From contig JAEYOY010000075.1 in NCBI GenBank assembly GCA_023411215.1, positions 16,587 to 80,586 of the forward strand: a DNA stretch of 64,000 nucleotides. Reading direction: 5' to 3'. Shown here piece after piece: positions 1 to 9,390 of the stretch; positions within the stretch are counted from its first letter, which is position 1; every line of letters begins with the position of its first letter. The notes under the pieces are model-generated. The model made no database searches and was not told the origin of the DNA. It worked only from the letters and a program-made list of their open reading frames with translations. The stretch comes from Bacillota bacterium (lineage in GTDB: Bacteria; Bacillota; Clostridia; Lachnospirales; Lachnospiraceae). The position numbers were made by a program, and so were the translations under genes.

Positions 1-46
1 AAGTAGATTGTTTGTGAATAACATAATACATATGTTTTCAATGTAA

Positions 47-91
47 GGTAGTTATCCAAGAGACCGTAAGCTTGAGGATAACTATCTTTTT
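47..91 (+). terminator. Rho-independent terminator of an upstream gene
   Basis: An 11-bp stem (47-57 with 76-86, one G-U pair) has an 18-nt loop and is followed by TTTTT at 87-91. It ends transcription arriving from a gene left of the window and isolates the operon that starts at 436. The rest of 1-321 shows no gene; it is AT-rich non-coding sequence. Confidence 0.75.
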
Positions 92-321
92 CATTACTTA
101 GGAGATTGCATCCTATGATTCAATTGTAGTGAATAAAAAGTGCTTTGTGAAAATGATTTCGTTCAATTTTAGATGACATACCTCAAAATACATCCATGTA
201 TGCAACCAGAAGCTGTTACGTACAACTTATTTAATAAAGGAAAATTTAGAAAAATACAATAATTGTTATATATATACATAAACTGCTAAAAAGTTTGTTT
301 GTTTTTCCTGTCACAAAGTTA

Positions 322-350
322 TTTACAAATAATGTATTCTGGATTATGAT
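322..350 (+). promoter_or_regulatory. Sigma-A-like promoter of the Tad-like operon
   Basis: TTTACA at 322-327 and TATGAT at 345-350 are separated by exactly 17 nt, about 85 nt upstream of the first gene of the pilus-like operon. No other comparable promoter is obvious before 436. The call rests on consensus matching only. Confidence 0.5.
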
Positions 351-435
351 AAGAATATCTTTCTAAATCAAATTTCTTAAATCTACTTATCAATTCATTT
401 TCCCAACTTTATTAATTTCATAAGGAGGTTTTAAT

Positions 436-1275
436 GTGAAGGTTTCTTTCTGGAGCAATGCGAATGAAATGTGTACCGTTTCGGCCAATTTAGCTGCTGT
501 TAGTGTAGCTTGCGCAATTCGAAGTTCCTATTCAATCATTTCTATGGAGAATCATTTGTGTAGTCATAATCTTGGAAAAGCTTATAACGGAGGTCTTAGA
601 GCTAATATATTGGATGACGTAGGTACTAATTATTATGACGGAAGCGGCTTTGAAGGTTTACTCCGTAAGATATATCGCGGAGACTCTCGTCCCGGAATTC
701 TAAAGTCGTACATTACGGAGATAATTAATCAACATCTATATTACATCCCACAAAGCAGAATATTACATAATGAGATATTTGATTATGAATTAGATCATTG
801 TATTGAACCGCTGTTTCGTATAATAGATGATAATACAGATTTGTGTTTCATTGATACAGCCAGTAATAATAACTTAAGTACAAAAATTATACTTGAAGAA
901 TCCGATCTCATCGTCGTTAATTTATGCCAAAAATCAAGTGTTCTAGAAGATTTCTTTCTTAATTATTCTTCTCTTATCTCTAAGGCTGTTTTTATTATCA
1001 GTCATTATAATCAACATTCTTTATATACTCTTAGACAGATTTCCAATCAATACAATATTTCGCCTGGCTTAATAATCCCAATCCCGGATAACGAACGATA
1101 TGAGAATGCATACCATAATGGATATGTTCACGAATTTATTTCAAGAAATATCAATTGCAATAGAGAGAATCCAAATTACTTATTCACGCAAGCAGTCAGA
1201 AAGGCATCCAATATCGTATTAATGAAGATGGAAGCCTTAGCAAAGCAGAAGGAGATCTTTCCGTGTGGCAGATGA
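436..1275 (+). CDS. CpaE/ParA-fold protein with degenerate P-loop (Tad-like operon protein 1)
   Basis: This 279-residue protein has the layout of a MinD/ParA/CpaE-type SIMIBI protein: an N-terminal strand, then a loop where Walker A should be, then a hydrophobic strand ending in FIDTA near residue 140 and DLIVVNL near 157. The P-loop position reads FWSNANEMCTVSAN and has no lysine, so ATP hydrolysis is doubtful. It is a clear paralogue of the gene at 3195-4013, sharing the FID and VVNL strands and a C-terminal motif N-P-N-Y. The GTG start is chosen because AAGGAGG lies 7 nt upstream. In Tad systems CpaE/TadZ localises the pilus machine at the pole; a scaffolding role here is inferred from family and neighbours. 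Confidence 0.6.
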   Translation: MKVSFWSNANEMCTVSANLAAVSVACAIRSSYSIISMENHLCSHNLGKAYNGGLRANILDDVGTNYYDGSGFEGLLRKIYRGDSRPGILKSYITEIINQHLYYIPQSRILHNEIFDYELDHCIEPLFRIIDDNTDLCFIDTASNNNLSTKIILEESDLIVVNLCQKSSVLEDFFLNYSSLISKAVFIISHYNQHSLYTLRQISNQYNISPGLIIPIPDNERYENAYHNGYVHEFISRNINCNRENPNYLFTQAVRKASNIVLMKMEALAKQKEIFPCGR

Positions 1276-1505
1276 CAATAATTCATATTCTGTCAGTTGG
1301 ATTGTTAGGAATCGTACTCTTTTACATCCTTTTATACTGTATCGGATTATGTGAAGCTAGATATATCAAACGACGCACAAAACAAATGAAAATAGAACAT
1401 GATCATGGGAAACCGAAGATTATCAGATATTATATTCTCTTATTATTTCTTTTCATTATCTTAAGTTTTTTATTGATCGAACTGAATATCAGAGGTGAAC
1501 AATGA
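1263..1505 (+). CDS. Small two-TM protein of Tad-like operon
   Basis: This 80-residue protein has two hydrophobic helices (about residues 5-27 and 56-73) joined by a basic, His-containing loop. I recognise no family. The GTG start at 1263 overlaps the previous gene by 13 bp and has GGAG 8 nt upstream; an ATG at 1272 in an ATGA overlap is a poorer-spaced alternative. It overlaps the following gene by ATGA at 1502-1505, so it is probably translationally coupled. Its place between a CpaE-like and a CpaB-like gene suggests a small inner membrane component of the machine, by context only. Confidence 0.6.
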   Translation: MWQMTIIHILSVGLLGIVLFYILLYCIGLCEARYIKRRTKQMKIEHDHGKPKIIRYYILLLFLFIILSFLLIELNIRGEQ

Positions 1506-2542
1506 AGATAAATCATAGAATGAAGCGCACCACAAAGCAGTATATCACAGTTGCCATAATTTGTATCGTTATTATCGGAGGTGCTTCCATATTAACCACA
1601 ATTTTTGTTGCAAATCAGATAAAAGGTGAATATAATGCGCTGCTTACAGAGGCTGAGAATGACAGGAAGCAAAATCAAAGAAATGTATACGTAGCTATGA
1701 GTGATATCACAGCAGGTGATGCAATAACTGATAATAATACCAAAAAGGTTACGGTGTATTCATCTCAGCCCCAGAACAGTTTTATTACCAATCATGAATT
1801 TGGGCAACTGGCATTAATTGATATTCCTACTGATACACAGTTAATAAAGACGATGTTAACGGATAATATAGTATCCTCTGAGTTGAGAGAGGTTGAATAT
1901 GAGATTTTTAACATCAACTCCAACATCATAGGCAATGACACTGTAGATATAAGAATTGTCTTTCCTAATGGAGAAAACTTCGTTGTGCTATCTAAAAAAG
2001 TAATAAAAGGAATTACCGATGCCTCGGTGATGTGCTACCTATGGCTTGATGCGCAGGAGATATTAAGAATGTCAGCGGCTATTGTTGATGCCGCATTATA
2101 TCCAGGGACAAGGCTAATTACAACGAAGTATATTGAGCCTTCCTTCCAGGATGCATCAGAGGTTACTTATACTCCCAGCATCTCTATTTTGGAACTTTTG
2201 GAGACGGATCCTAACATCTTGGAAAGAAGTTCGAAAGAATTAGAGAAAGAGGTACGAAAAGCATTAGAAAATCGCTTAGCGTACAGCATGTCTATCAATG
2301 TTTCAGAGATTAACTGGGATATAAACTCACATAAGCAAAATGTGACACAAATTAATAGTGATCAGAATAAGCATAAGGAAGATAAATCAGAGTCTAATAA
2401 AGCAGAGAAAGCCATGGAAGAAACAGGCGTTGGAGTGAATGGTGGGGCAGCAGAAGAGCTGGGAAGCAATGGCGACTCTGAATATTTCTATTATGCAGAA
2501 GAACAAGAGGCAAAGGATGGTGTAATGGAGTATGGCGAATAA
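1502..2542 (+). CDS. SAF-domain CpaB/RcpC-like membrane protein
   Basis: The 346-residue protein has one N-terminal TM helix (about residues 16-38) followed by a SAF domain at about 60-125. The domain contains YVAMSDITAGDAIT, a hydrophobic strand and a TQLIKTML end, as in CpaB/RcpC of Tad pili and FlgA-like proteins. A strand-rich RcpC-like segment (TVDIRIVFPNGENFVVL) follows, and then a long charged, low-complexity C-terminus rich in Lys, Glu and Asn. In classical Tad systems CpaB/RcpC works with the secretin. There is no outer membrane here, so it probably forms an extracytoplasmic sleeve or wall-facing collar (inference). It overlaps the next gene by 11 bp. Confidence 0.7.
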   Translation: MKINHRMKRTTKQYITVAIICIVIIGGASILTTIFVANQIKGEYNALLTEAENDRKQNQRNVYVAMSDITAGDAITDNNTKKVTVYSSQPQNSFITNHEFGQLALIDIPTDTQLIKTMLTDNIVSSELREVEYEIFNINSNIIGNDTVDIRIVFPNGENFVVLSKKVIKGITDASVMCYLWLDAQEILRMSAAIVDAALYPGTRLITTKYIEPSFQDASEVTYTPSISILELLETDPNILERSSKELEKEVRKALENRLAYSMSINVSEINWDINSHKQNVTQINSDQNKHKEDKSESNKAEKAMEETGVGVNGGAAEELGSNGDSEYFYYAEEQEAKDGVMEYGE

Positions 2543-3191
2543 TGTTGTAGCTTACGTCGGTTTAGAGAGCTTTGATACAATATTATATCTATCTAGAATT
2601 CTGCAGAGGTTAGGTCGGAGAGTACTTATGGTGGATAACTCAGATACATTAGCATTGACCTTTTCGGTTCCAAGAATATCTGAAATCAATACCTATGAGA
2701 CGACCATTACATATAGGAGAGTGGACTTTACCAATTTACCTGTATCGGAAGAACTTGCAGCAGAATATGATGATGTCTTGATTGATTGCGGTATGAAGGC
2801 ACCGGTTACTTCGATTTCTCTATTTACAAGGATTATCTATGTAACGGATCTCTTTGAATATAACATACGACGAATAGCTAACATAGAGGAATATGATAGA
2901 TGCAAATGCGAAAAACTACTTTTGATAAGAAATGCTGTATATTCTAAAATCTCTGTGGATAGTATATCGCAACAAATTAGTAAAGAAATATCTATAGAAA
3001 AGACAAAGGTTCTGTTTCGAGATGAAGCTGATTACGAAAGTTGCCTGAACAGTCACATTAATCAAGTATTCACCTTAAACCTATCAAAATTATACAAAGA
3101 ATATCTAATTGATCTAGCAATATCAATGTGTAGCTATTTTACCAGGAAGGAAATAAGAGAGGCTTATAGAAAGGCCAGGAATGGAGAATAG
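2532..3191 (+). CDS. Second degenerate ParA/MinD-fold protein
   Basis: This 219-residue protein shows ParA-like core strands without any nucleotide-binding loop. The N-terminus reads VVAYVGLESFDTILYLSRIL, where a P-loop would be expected. It is followed by GRRVLMVDNSD (the Walker A' region, with an Asp) and DDVLIDCG, which resembles the Walker B strand of MinD/CpaE. The C-terminal half is alpha-helical and charged. It overlaps the SAF gene and is followed after 3 bp by another CpaE-like gene. I read it as a pseudo-ATPase of the machine. It is too diverged for a family name to be certain. Confidence 0.55.
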   Translation: MANNVVAYVGLESFDTILYLSRILQRLGRRVLMVDNSDTLALTFSVPRISEINTYETTITYRRVDFTNLPVSEELAAEYDDVLIDCGMKAPVTSISLFTRIIYVTDLFEYNIRRIANIEEYDRCKCEKLLLIRNAVYSKISVDSISQQISKEISIEKTKVLFRDEADYESCLNSHINQVFTLNLSKLYKEYLIDLAISMCSYFTRKEIREAYRKARNGE

Positions 3192-3194
3192 GAT

Positions 3195-4013
3195 ATGAAA
3201 GCTTTATATTGGGCACCAGTTCATGGTCAGACTGGCTCTACGAGTAATCTTTTGGTAACTGCATTGATTGCCGGACAGTACTTTAATATGAGAGGACTTA
3301 TCACACAGACACATTTTAACTACAATAATCTCGAGGCCCCCTTACTGGAAGCGAATGCAGATAATAATAAGTACAGAAAATTCTTTCGGGAAATTGGAAT
3401 CGATGCATTGGCACGAAACTTTAAGGTGGAGAAATTATCGAAGGAGTGGATGGATTATTGTTGTACCGAAATTACCAATTCTAATATGAAGCTATTACCG
3501 GGTACGACCCAGACAGTTCGAGAATCCTTTGATTATGAAATGGATATCGTAATGATACCATTATTGAAAGCGATGGAAGCATATAATGACCATATATTCA
3601 TTGATATAAGCTCCGGTAGTAACCCTCTTTCTATGAAGCTTATGGGAGAAGCTGATATCGTAGTTGTAAATCTAAGCCAGAATATGAATGTGATTAACCT
3701 ATTCTTCGAAAATTATAAGGACAAGCTTCCGGATAAGGTGTTTTATATTATTGGGAATTATGATTATCGCTCCAAATATAACCTGAACAATATCCGCAAA
3801 AAGTATCACAAATACTTAAATTCAAAGAACTCTGAGGTGATTCCTTATAATACAGGGTACCATGATGCACAGGTGGATGGTAGAGTAGCAGATTATATAC
3901 GTAATAACCTGCAATGTAAGAAAAAGGATCCTAATTATTATTTCATCCAGAAGGCAATCAGTTCGACTGAAAAGATTCTGAGGCTGGCTGGTGTTGTAAT
4001 GGAAAAGGAGTAG
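3195..4013 (+). CDS. Third CpaE/ParA-fold protein, paralogue of the first
   Basis: This 272-residue paralogue of the first operon gene keeps a recognisable but deviant P-loop: VHGQTGSTSN occupies the place of GGxGKT/S and has no lysine. The later strands FIDIS and ADIVVVNLSQ match the Walker B and following strand of CpaE/MinD proteins. The C-terminal NNL-C-KKKDPNYYF segment corresponds to the NINC-NRENPNYLF segment of its paralogue. It lies 5 bp upstream of the TadA-like ATPase gene. The natural inference is that two related CpaE-like proteins form a heteromeric scaffold for the secretion ATPase. Confidence 0.6.
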   Translation: MKALYWAPVHGQTGSTSNLLVTALIAGQYFNMRGLITQTHFNYNNLEAPLLEANADNNKYRKFFREIGIDALARNFKVEKLSKEWMDYCCTEITNSNMKLLPGTTQTVRESFDYEMDIVMIPLLKAMEAYNDHIFIDISSGSNPLSMKLMGEADIVVVNLSQNMNVINLFFENYKDKLPDKVFYIIGNYDYRSKYNLNNIRKKYHKYLNSKNSEVIPYNTGYHDAQVDGRVADYIRNNLQCKKKDPNYYFIQKAISSTEKILRLAGVVMEKE

Positions 4014-4017
4014 TCAA

Positions 4018-5874
4018 ATGGCGTTTAGCGAACTTAACATTATTCTGATCACTTTCATAATGGCGATATTGCTAATAATCATATATTTCATATTTAAAAA
4101 GGAGATGGAAGTTGAGGAAAAAAATATAACAGATGTTTATTCATTGCCATATCTGAGTGATGTGGTTAAATTGAAAATCAGCGAGATCGCTGGTGACAAT
4201 ATATACGAGCTTAAGATTAACAAAAAGGAAACAAAGAAGAGGGAGCATCAGAAAGCAAGGCTAAATAAAGCAACCAGGAACTGTGCCCAGGGTAATGTGG
4301 GAGAACGAGAATATATGAAGGATATGATTAAGAGAATTCTTCAGGATGACTATAGGATAAATGAAAGAACAATCGATATGGTAATACCCTTCCATATGGT
4401 GAGTAAATTAAATGCACAGGATAAATTTGAAATTTTGTATACCATACATAACAGAGAGAAGGACAATACGGCTTTTTCTAATTTAAATGACGCGTGCAAT
4501 TTTGATCGGGAGAAGCATAATGAGTCTGGTACCTACTATGAAATATCACCGGAGGATATCCATGCAGCATATTCGGCAATGGCAACGCCATTACGATTTG
4601 TGGACAAGTTAGAGATAGTCGCGCAGAGAATATACCAAGAGGGATATGGTAACTCAGTAGTTGATATTTTAAGATATGATAAGAAAATCGACGGCATATC
4701 GGGCGGTGTATCCGGAGCTTCTTCAGAGCAGTATAATTTTATGGAGGAAGCAATGGAGTCCGGTAATACAAGAAAATCAATGACCTATAATAGCATCTGG
4801 ATTTTTTATCGGGGTAAGGCAATTCATTTATCCTTCTTGAGCTTTAAGGATGATAAAGATCTGATTAGAGTATGTAAGAACCTGTATCGTTTTGGTACTG
4901 TAGGGCATCTTACGTCAAAAATCGGATATAAACTTTCTTATCAGGCAGATGGTTGCCGCGTCGTGGTGATACGGCCAATCATAGCTACTCATTGGGCCTT
5001 CTTTCTCAGAAAATTTGATAGTGCGAACAATCTTTCTATTGAGGATCTTTTAATAGACGATGGAAAGGAATATGTGATTGCACTATCCAAATGGGCAGCC
5101 AGAGGGTGTCTAAATCTTGTGATATCTGGTGATCAGAATTCAGGTAAGACTACCTTCTTTAAGGCTCTTGCGGTTTTTTTTGACAGAAGGAATCCCATTC
5201 GAACCATGGAACAGGAATTCGAGATTTGGCTTAATAGTGCATATACCAGTATGAATGCGGTCTGTCTGCGGGCATCTGAGGATGTCCCCCTATTCGATAT
5301 TATTGCAATTGCTAAGAAGATGGATGCAGCCATCATGATGCTTGGGGAGATTGGCAATTTTGAGTATGCGGGAGGATATCTCTCCCTATGTCAGGCCGGG
5401 ACGCGGTCAACGGTTGCGACAATTCATACCACGACGACACCGGACCTTATCGATTATATGAAGAACGGAGGAATGTATACTAATCTATTCCGAAGTGAAA
5501 TCGCAGCGGAAGAACAAATTGCAAAATCCATACAAATGGATATACACTGGGCAAAAACTCCGGAAGGAAAGCGATACATTAGTTATATCAATGAAATAGT
5601 ACCTTTACCGGATGACTTCAACGATGATGGTGAGGAGCCACTTACTAAAATATCCAATACATTGCGACTCATGTCAAGAAAACGAGCATACCAGGTTAGA
5701 CCGCTAATCATTTATGAAGATGGGCGGTATGTACTTCAGAATATTTTTAGTAGTGGTTCGGTTAATCGTATATTAAGAAACCTTTCACAGGATGATGTTG
5801 TCGAGTTTACAAAGGAGATGGAGAAACTTCATGCTCATTCCGATCGGATGAAGGGAGTAGAGTATGTCAGTTAA
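4018..5874 (+). CDS. TadA/CpaF-family secretion ATPase with N-terminal TM helix
   Basis: This 618-residue type II/IV secretion ATPase is the motor of the machine. Walker A (GDQNSGKTT) lies at residues 371-379, the Walker B-like strand AAIMMLGE ends at Glu444, and the His box TVATIHTTT is centred on His470, all as in CpaF/TadA. It is longer than typical CpaF because of an N-terminal hydrophobic helix (about 7-26) and a charged extension, so it may be membrane-tethered, which is unusual for this family. It is the only protein in the operon with a complete P-loop. It overlaps the next gene by 11 bp. Confidence 0.85.
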   Translation: MAFSELNIILITFIMAILLIIIYFIFKKEMEVEEKNITDVYSLPYLSDVVKLKISEIAGDNIYELKINKKETKKREHQKARLNKATRNCAQGNVGEREYMKDMIKRILQDDYRINERTIDMVIPFHMVSKLNAQDKFEILYTIHNREKDNTAFSNLNDACNFDREKHNESGTYYEISPEDIHAAYSAMATPLRFVDKLEIVAQRIYQEGYGNSVVDILRYDKKIDGISGGVSGASSEQYNFMEEAMESGNTRKSMTYNSIWIFYRGKAIHLSFLSFKDDKDLIRVCKNLYRFGTVGHLTSKIGYKLSYQADGCRVVVIRPIIATHWAFFLRKFDSANNLSIEDLLIDDGKEYVIALSKWAARGCLNLVISGDQNSGKTTFFKALAVFFDRRNPIRTMEQEFEIWLNSAYTSMNAVCLRASEDVPLFDIIAIAKKMDAAIMMLGEIGNFEYAGGYLSLCQAGTRSTVATIHTTTTPDLIDYMKNGGMYTNLFRSEIAAEEQIAKSIQMDIHWAKTPEGKRYISYINEIVPLPDDFNDDGEEPLTKISNTLRLMSRKRAYQVRPLIIYEDGRYVLQNIFSSGSVNRILRNLSQDDVVEFTKEMEKLHAHSDRMKGVEYVS

Positions 5875-7888
5875 GTTCTACCTGTTCATGGGCCTAATTT
5901 ATATATCAATGGTATCACTATTTAGCTTATATATTTACCATAGGGGTCAGAAAGAAAGATTAAAAAGTAACCATGGTGTTGGGTTATATAAGAGCTGGCT
6001 GAGTAAAGATTATACAGAAATAGTATATCAATATATGTTGAGATTCCCCTTGACCAGGGGCTATATAACAAAAATAAGTAGAAGATATGAGATGCTTTGC
6101 CCAGGGAAACCCGGTGATATTGCAAAGAAAACCATGTCGATTACCGGAATTGCCTTTGGATTATGTTTGGCTGTATTAACATTTATATACATATTACAAC
6201 CAAGTACAGAACACTTTGTATTAGCAGTTTACATAACCTTTGTGATAAACAATGAAATCATTAATTATTATGTAAATGCTGCAGAAATACGACTGAGAAT
6301 GGAGCAGGAGCGATTTATTTCGAATGTAGGTCGCTATTTTTTTAGCAATTATTATATTGACGATGCTATTCTCAGATCAATGGATTCACCTATGAGTAAG
6401 GAAATGAGAGTCCATGCCCAGGCATTGTATGATATTACTATATCCAACAATATGAGGGAGGAAGTGGAACGCTATAATGCAGCATCCCATGATAAGTTCA
6501 TGAAGATGTTCCTTTCACTATGTATTAATGTTGTTGAGAGAAGTAACGGCAGTGAGAAAGAAAATAATATGCTGGCAGCTAATCTGATACATCTGAAAAA
6601 AGAAATCAATCTGGACTATCTAAAAATGAAGAAATTGCAATTTGTTTTTTCAGGAAGTATATTTGCGTCGGTAGCTGTATGTGTTCCGATATCGGCGATA
6701 CAGGAGTTTGGACTCTACATTTCACCGGAACTTGTTACTTTTTATAAAGGATTATTTGGAATTCTCTATATTGGTCTGATCTATCTGTGTTCTATTATTG
6801 TCTATATGCTCACCAATAGCGCGAAAGAAGTGAAGAGACCTACGGTAAGAAATTATTGGTACCTCGAGATAATTGAAAAGAATAAGCTTGTGAAGGTGGT
6901 TCTTGATAATTTTAATGAGAAGAATTATAGCCGTATGCATCACTTAAAGGATACATTAAAAAGGCTTGGGGAAAACATTACTCCGAATCAGCTGCTATTA
7001 AAATGCTTATTGTTATCATGGTCCACTTTTCTGTTCGGTATCGTATTTATATTTGCTATGCACAGCAATACGAAAGATCTTTTGCTTGAGAATGTAGACG
7101 ATGTTGGAGCACTGTCTTCGGCAGCTACTGAGACACAGCTCTCAACGGTTAAAGAAACCATTCTTTATTATACTGATAAGTATAAAGAAGAAGTAGTTTC
7201 GGAGGATGAACTAAAGTCTGAAATATCCCAAGGAAATAGCTTTAGAAATGAACTTATTACTGAGAGAATAGTAGCTGAAGTGATCAAACGCACTAAAAAG
7301 TACAGTAAGGAATACTTCAAGTACTACGAACTGCTCATATGTTTAGCAATATCAGCGTTTGCCTTTATTACTCCGTATTTACTCATATTATACAGAAAGA
7401 AGTTGATGCTTGGAGTGATGGATGATGAAGTAGTACAGTTTAATTCAATTATTTATATGATGATGTATTCGGATTACATTACTGTTGCTGACATTCTGGA
7501 ACAAATGGAAGTATTCGCAGTGGTTTTTAAGAGCACAATTCGTGAATGTCTGAATGAATTTAACAGCGGAGATATTGAAGCATTAGAAAGAATGAAGGAG
7601 CGAGAGACCAATGATTCGTTTCGACATCTGGTATCAAATTTAATTCGTTGTGATGACATGCCGATATACAAAGCTTTTAATGAAATAGCAGCTGACAGAG
7701 AGAATTATTTCGAAAGACGTAAGCAAGAGGATGAATTCTCGATTCAACGAAAGGCGGACAGTATTAAGCCATTAGCTTTCTTGCCAGGAATTCTGGTAAT
7801 GATCTATCTAGTTTTGCCAGTGATGGTTATGTCACTGAAGGCGCTTCAAGATGTATTAGCACTATTAAAAGAAACCGGTATGTACTAA
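5864..7888 (+). CDS. Fused TadB/TadC-like (GspF-family) platform protein
   Basis: This 674-residue polytopic protein follows the TadA-like ATPase, the usual position of the GspF-type platform proteins. Hydrophobic helices occur near residues 5-24, 90-110, 117-139, 263-285, 300-325, 380-400, 487-510 and 645-667. The arrangement is two GspF-like halves, each a cytosolic helical bundle between membrane segments, so the protein probably combines TadB and TadC in one chain. A stretch of about 90 residues between the sixth and seventh helices is predicted to be extracytoplasmic. It would anchor the ATPase and drive pilin assembly (family knowledge). Sequence similarity to canonical TadB is low by eye. 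Confidence 0.7.
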   Translation: MSVKFYLFMGLIYISMVSLFSLYIYHRGQKERLKSNHGVGLYKSWLSKDYTEIVYQYMLRFPLTRGYITKISRRYEMLCPGKPGDIAKKTMSITGIAFGLCLAVLTFIYILQPSTEHFVLAVYITFVINNEIINYYVNAAEIRLRMEQERFISNVGRYFFSNYYIDDAILRSMDSPMSKEMRVHAQALYDITISNNMREEVERYNAASHDKFMKMFLSLCINVVERSNGSEKENNMLAANLIHLKKEINLDYLKMKKLQFVFSGSIFASVAVCVPISAIQEFGLYISPELVTFYKGLFGILYIGLIYLCSIIVYMLTNSAKEVKRPTVRNYWYLEIIEKNKLVKVVLDNFNEKNYSRMHHLKDTLKRLGENITPNQLLLKCLLLSWSTFLFGIVFIFAMHSNTKDLLLENVDDVGALSSAATETQLSTVKETILYYTDKYKEEVVSEDELKSEISQGNSFRNELITERIVAEVIKRTKKYSKEYFKYYELLICLAISAFAFITPYLLILYRKKLMLGVMDDEVVQFNSIIYMMMYSDYITVADILEQMEVFAVVFKSTIRECLNEFNSGDIEALERMKERETNDSFRHLVSNLIRCDDMPIYKAFNEIAADRENYFERRKQEDEFSIQRKADSIKPLAFLPGILVMIYLVLPVMVMSLKALQDVLALLKETGMY

Positions 7889-7919
7889 AAATAATTTAAA
7901 TAAAAGAGAGGAAAATAAC

Positions 7920-8393
7920 ATGTCTACAGCACAAAAAATCTTATTATTCGCAGTCGGAGCTCTTGTATTAGCTTTTTTCGTTGTAATTGGTATTACAACA
8001 GCTACAGAGGGACAGAAAATCGCAAACTCAGGAACAGCGCAAGCGAAGGAAGTATCAAATGAGTATTCGGAGATAGATCGCAGTGTATATGATAACACTG
8101 ATATACTGGGAAGCACATTAACGGATCTCATAAACACAGTTGTTGAAAAGGATGAGGAATTAGCCATAAGAGTGATAACAAATGCAAATACTGGCGGTGC
8201 TTACTACAACTATACTATGAATATAGGTACTGGTACAGAGACTAACACAATAACGGTGCAATCTCCAAAAGCAGCGGTGCCGACGGATATAATAAGTACA
8301 AGTTATATTAATCCTAATGCACAGTTCAAAGGAAAGGTTTATAGGGACGCAAACAATAATATCATCTGTATTGAATTCACACAGCATAAATAA
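7920..8393 (+). CDS. Pilin-like small anchored protein 1
   Basis: The 157-residue protein begins with a very short polar head, then a TM helix at about residues 6-28 and a soluble C-terminal domain. It is the first of four tandem relatives. Shared features are K-I-L-L-F-x-V-G-A at the start, a T-x3-G-x6-G-x2-Q pattern just after the helix, and a C-terminal strand motif NNNIICIEF. No G-x4-E prepilin peptidase site is present, so it is pilin-like by architecture and context, not by the classical signature. GAGAGG lies 8 nt upstream of the ATG. Confidence 0.65.
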   Translation: MSTAQKILLFAVGALVLAFFVVIGITTATEGQKIANSGTAQAKEVSNEYSEIDRSVYDNTDILGSTLTDLINTVVEKDEELAIRVITNANTGGAYYNYTMNIGTGTETNTITVQSPKAAVPTDIISTSYINPNAQFKGKVYRDANNNIICIEFTQHK

Positions 8394-8416
8394 CTTTATA
8401 TACGAAAGGGAAAATT

Positions 8417-8875
8417 ATGAATACAGGACTGAAGATATTTCTGTTTGCTGTCGGAGCAGTTATTATTGTGCTTTTTATTGGATTAAGCATAAACACGGGA
8501 GCAACAGGGAAGGCAGTAGCCGAAATAGGTACATCTCAGGTGAAAGAGGCTGCAAAGGATAAGGTTAGTTTACTTAAGGCAAAATATGATGGTAATTCTG
8601 TCATAGGGAGTGAGCTGGTAACGCTTATTGAGGATACGATTGATAACAAGGATGTTCTTTCCATCGTTGTACGTACACTGGATGGCTCCAGAACAGATTA
8701 TAACTATAAATACGATGCAGAGAAATCTGTTATTACTAAAACAGGTGGAACCATTGACATAGAAGATAGAAAATCAAGTCCTACGTACATTAATCGTAAC
8801 TCACTCTATGCATGTGAAGTTGAAACGGATCTTAATAATAATATCATCTGTCTTTGGTTTGAACAGGAGAAATAA
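8417..8875 (+). CDS. Pilin-like small anchored protein 2
   Basis: The 152-residue second copy of the pilin-like series has a TM helix at about residues 6-28. It is closest to copy 1, with the same GTSQVKEA post-helix segment, a conserved I-G-S-x-L/V-x2-L-I motif near residue 60 and the C-terminal end NNNIICLWFEQEK. It starts 23 nt after the previous stop. Near-identical helices with diverging heads suggest a family of major and minor subunits of one fibre, as in pseudopilus systems (inference). Confidence 0.65.
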   Translation: MNTGLKIFLFAVGAVIIVLFIGLSINTGATGKAVAEIGTSQVKEAAKDKVSLLKAKYDGNSVIGSELVTLIEDTIDNKDVLSIVVRTLDGSRTDYNYKYDAEKSVITKTGGTIDIEDRKSSPTYINRNSLYACEVETDLNNNIICLWFEQEK

Positions 8876-8898
8876 TATAGAAGAGGAGTGACGACAGC

Positions 8899-9330
8899 AT
8901 GAATACAAGTTTAAAAATATTATTGTTCGGAGTAGGTACATTAATCACAGCTTTGTTTGCTGTTCTCCTTTTCATGACAGCAAAAGAAGGGAGACAAGTT
9001 GGTTTTGCAGCAATAACCCAGATGAGTGAGTTAAATGAGGACATTAGGAACAGCGGAATTATGAAGTATGAGGATCAAGAGGTAAATGGAAGTGATGTTG
9101 TGAACTGCATAAAGGAGAATTTAGGGGACTATACCTCAACCGAGACTGCTCCAATCTATGTGCATGTAAAAACCTCCACTGCGACGAATACATATACGAA
9201 TGGTTCGTTCATAAATGATGTAAGAAATTTTACTAATATACGTTATATAAAACCAACCGCCATTTTTCGTGGAGATGTAGTAAAAAACACGAATGAGGTA
9301 ATAATTGGAATTGATTTTATTCAAAGGTGA
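8899..9330 (+). CDS. Pilin-like small anchored protein 3
   Basis: The 143-residue third copy has its TM helix at about residues 5-27 and a post-helix T-AKEGRQ-AITQ segment matching the first two copies. The head is the most diverged. The C-terminus keeps the pattern F-x-G-D-V-x2-N and ends IIGIDFIQR. Its ribosome-binding site is GAGGAG. A strong hairpin lies between this gene and the fourth copy, which may set different expression for copies 1-3 and copy 4. Confidence 0.65.
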   Translation: MNTSLKILLFGVGTLITALFAVLLFMTAKEGRQVGFAAITQMSELNEDIRNSGIMKYEDQEVNGSDVVNCIKENLGDYTSTETAPIYVHVKTSTATNTYTNGSFINDVRNFTNIRYIKPTAIFRGDVVKNTNEVIIGIDFIQR

Positions 9331-9342
9331 CTATAATAGGCT

Positions 9343-9370
9343 CAGGCAGCAGGAATCAATCTGCTGCCTG
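9343..9370 (+). other. GC-rich intergenic hairpin between pilin-like genes 3 and 4
   Basis: CAGGCAGCAG at 9343-9352 pairs perfectly with CTGCTGCCTG at 9361-9370 around an 8-nt loop. No T-run follows, so it is unlikely to be a full terminator. An RNA processing or 3'-end stabilising stem for the upstream pilin-like genes is more likely. Confidence 0.7.
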
Positions 9371-9390
9371 AAATCAAGAGGAGTTAAGAG

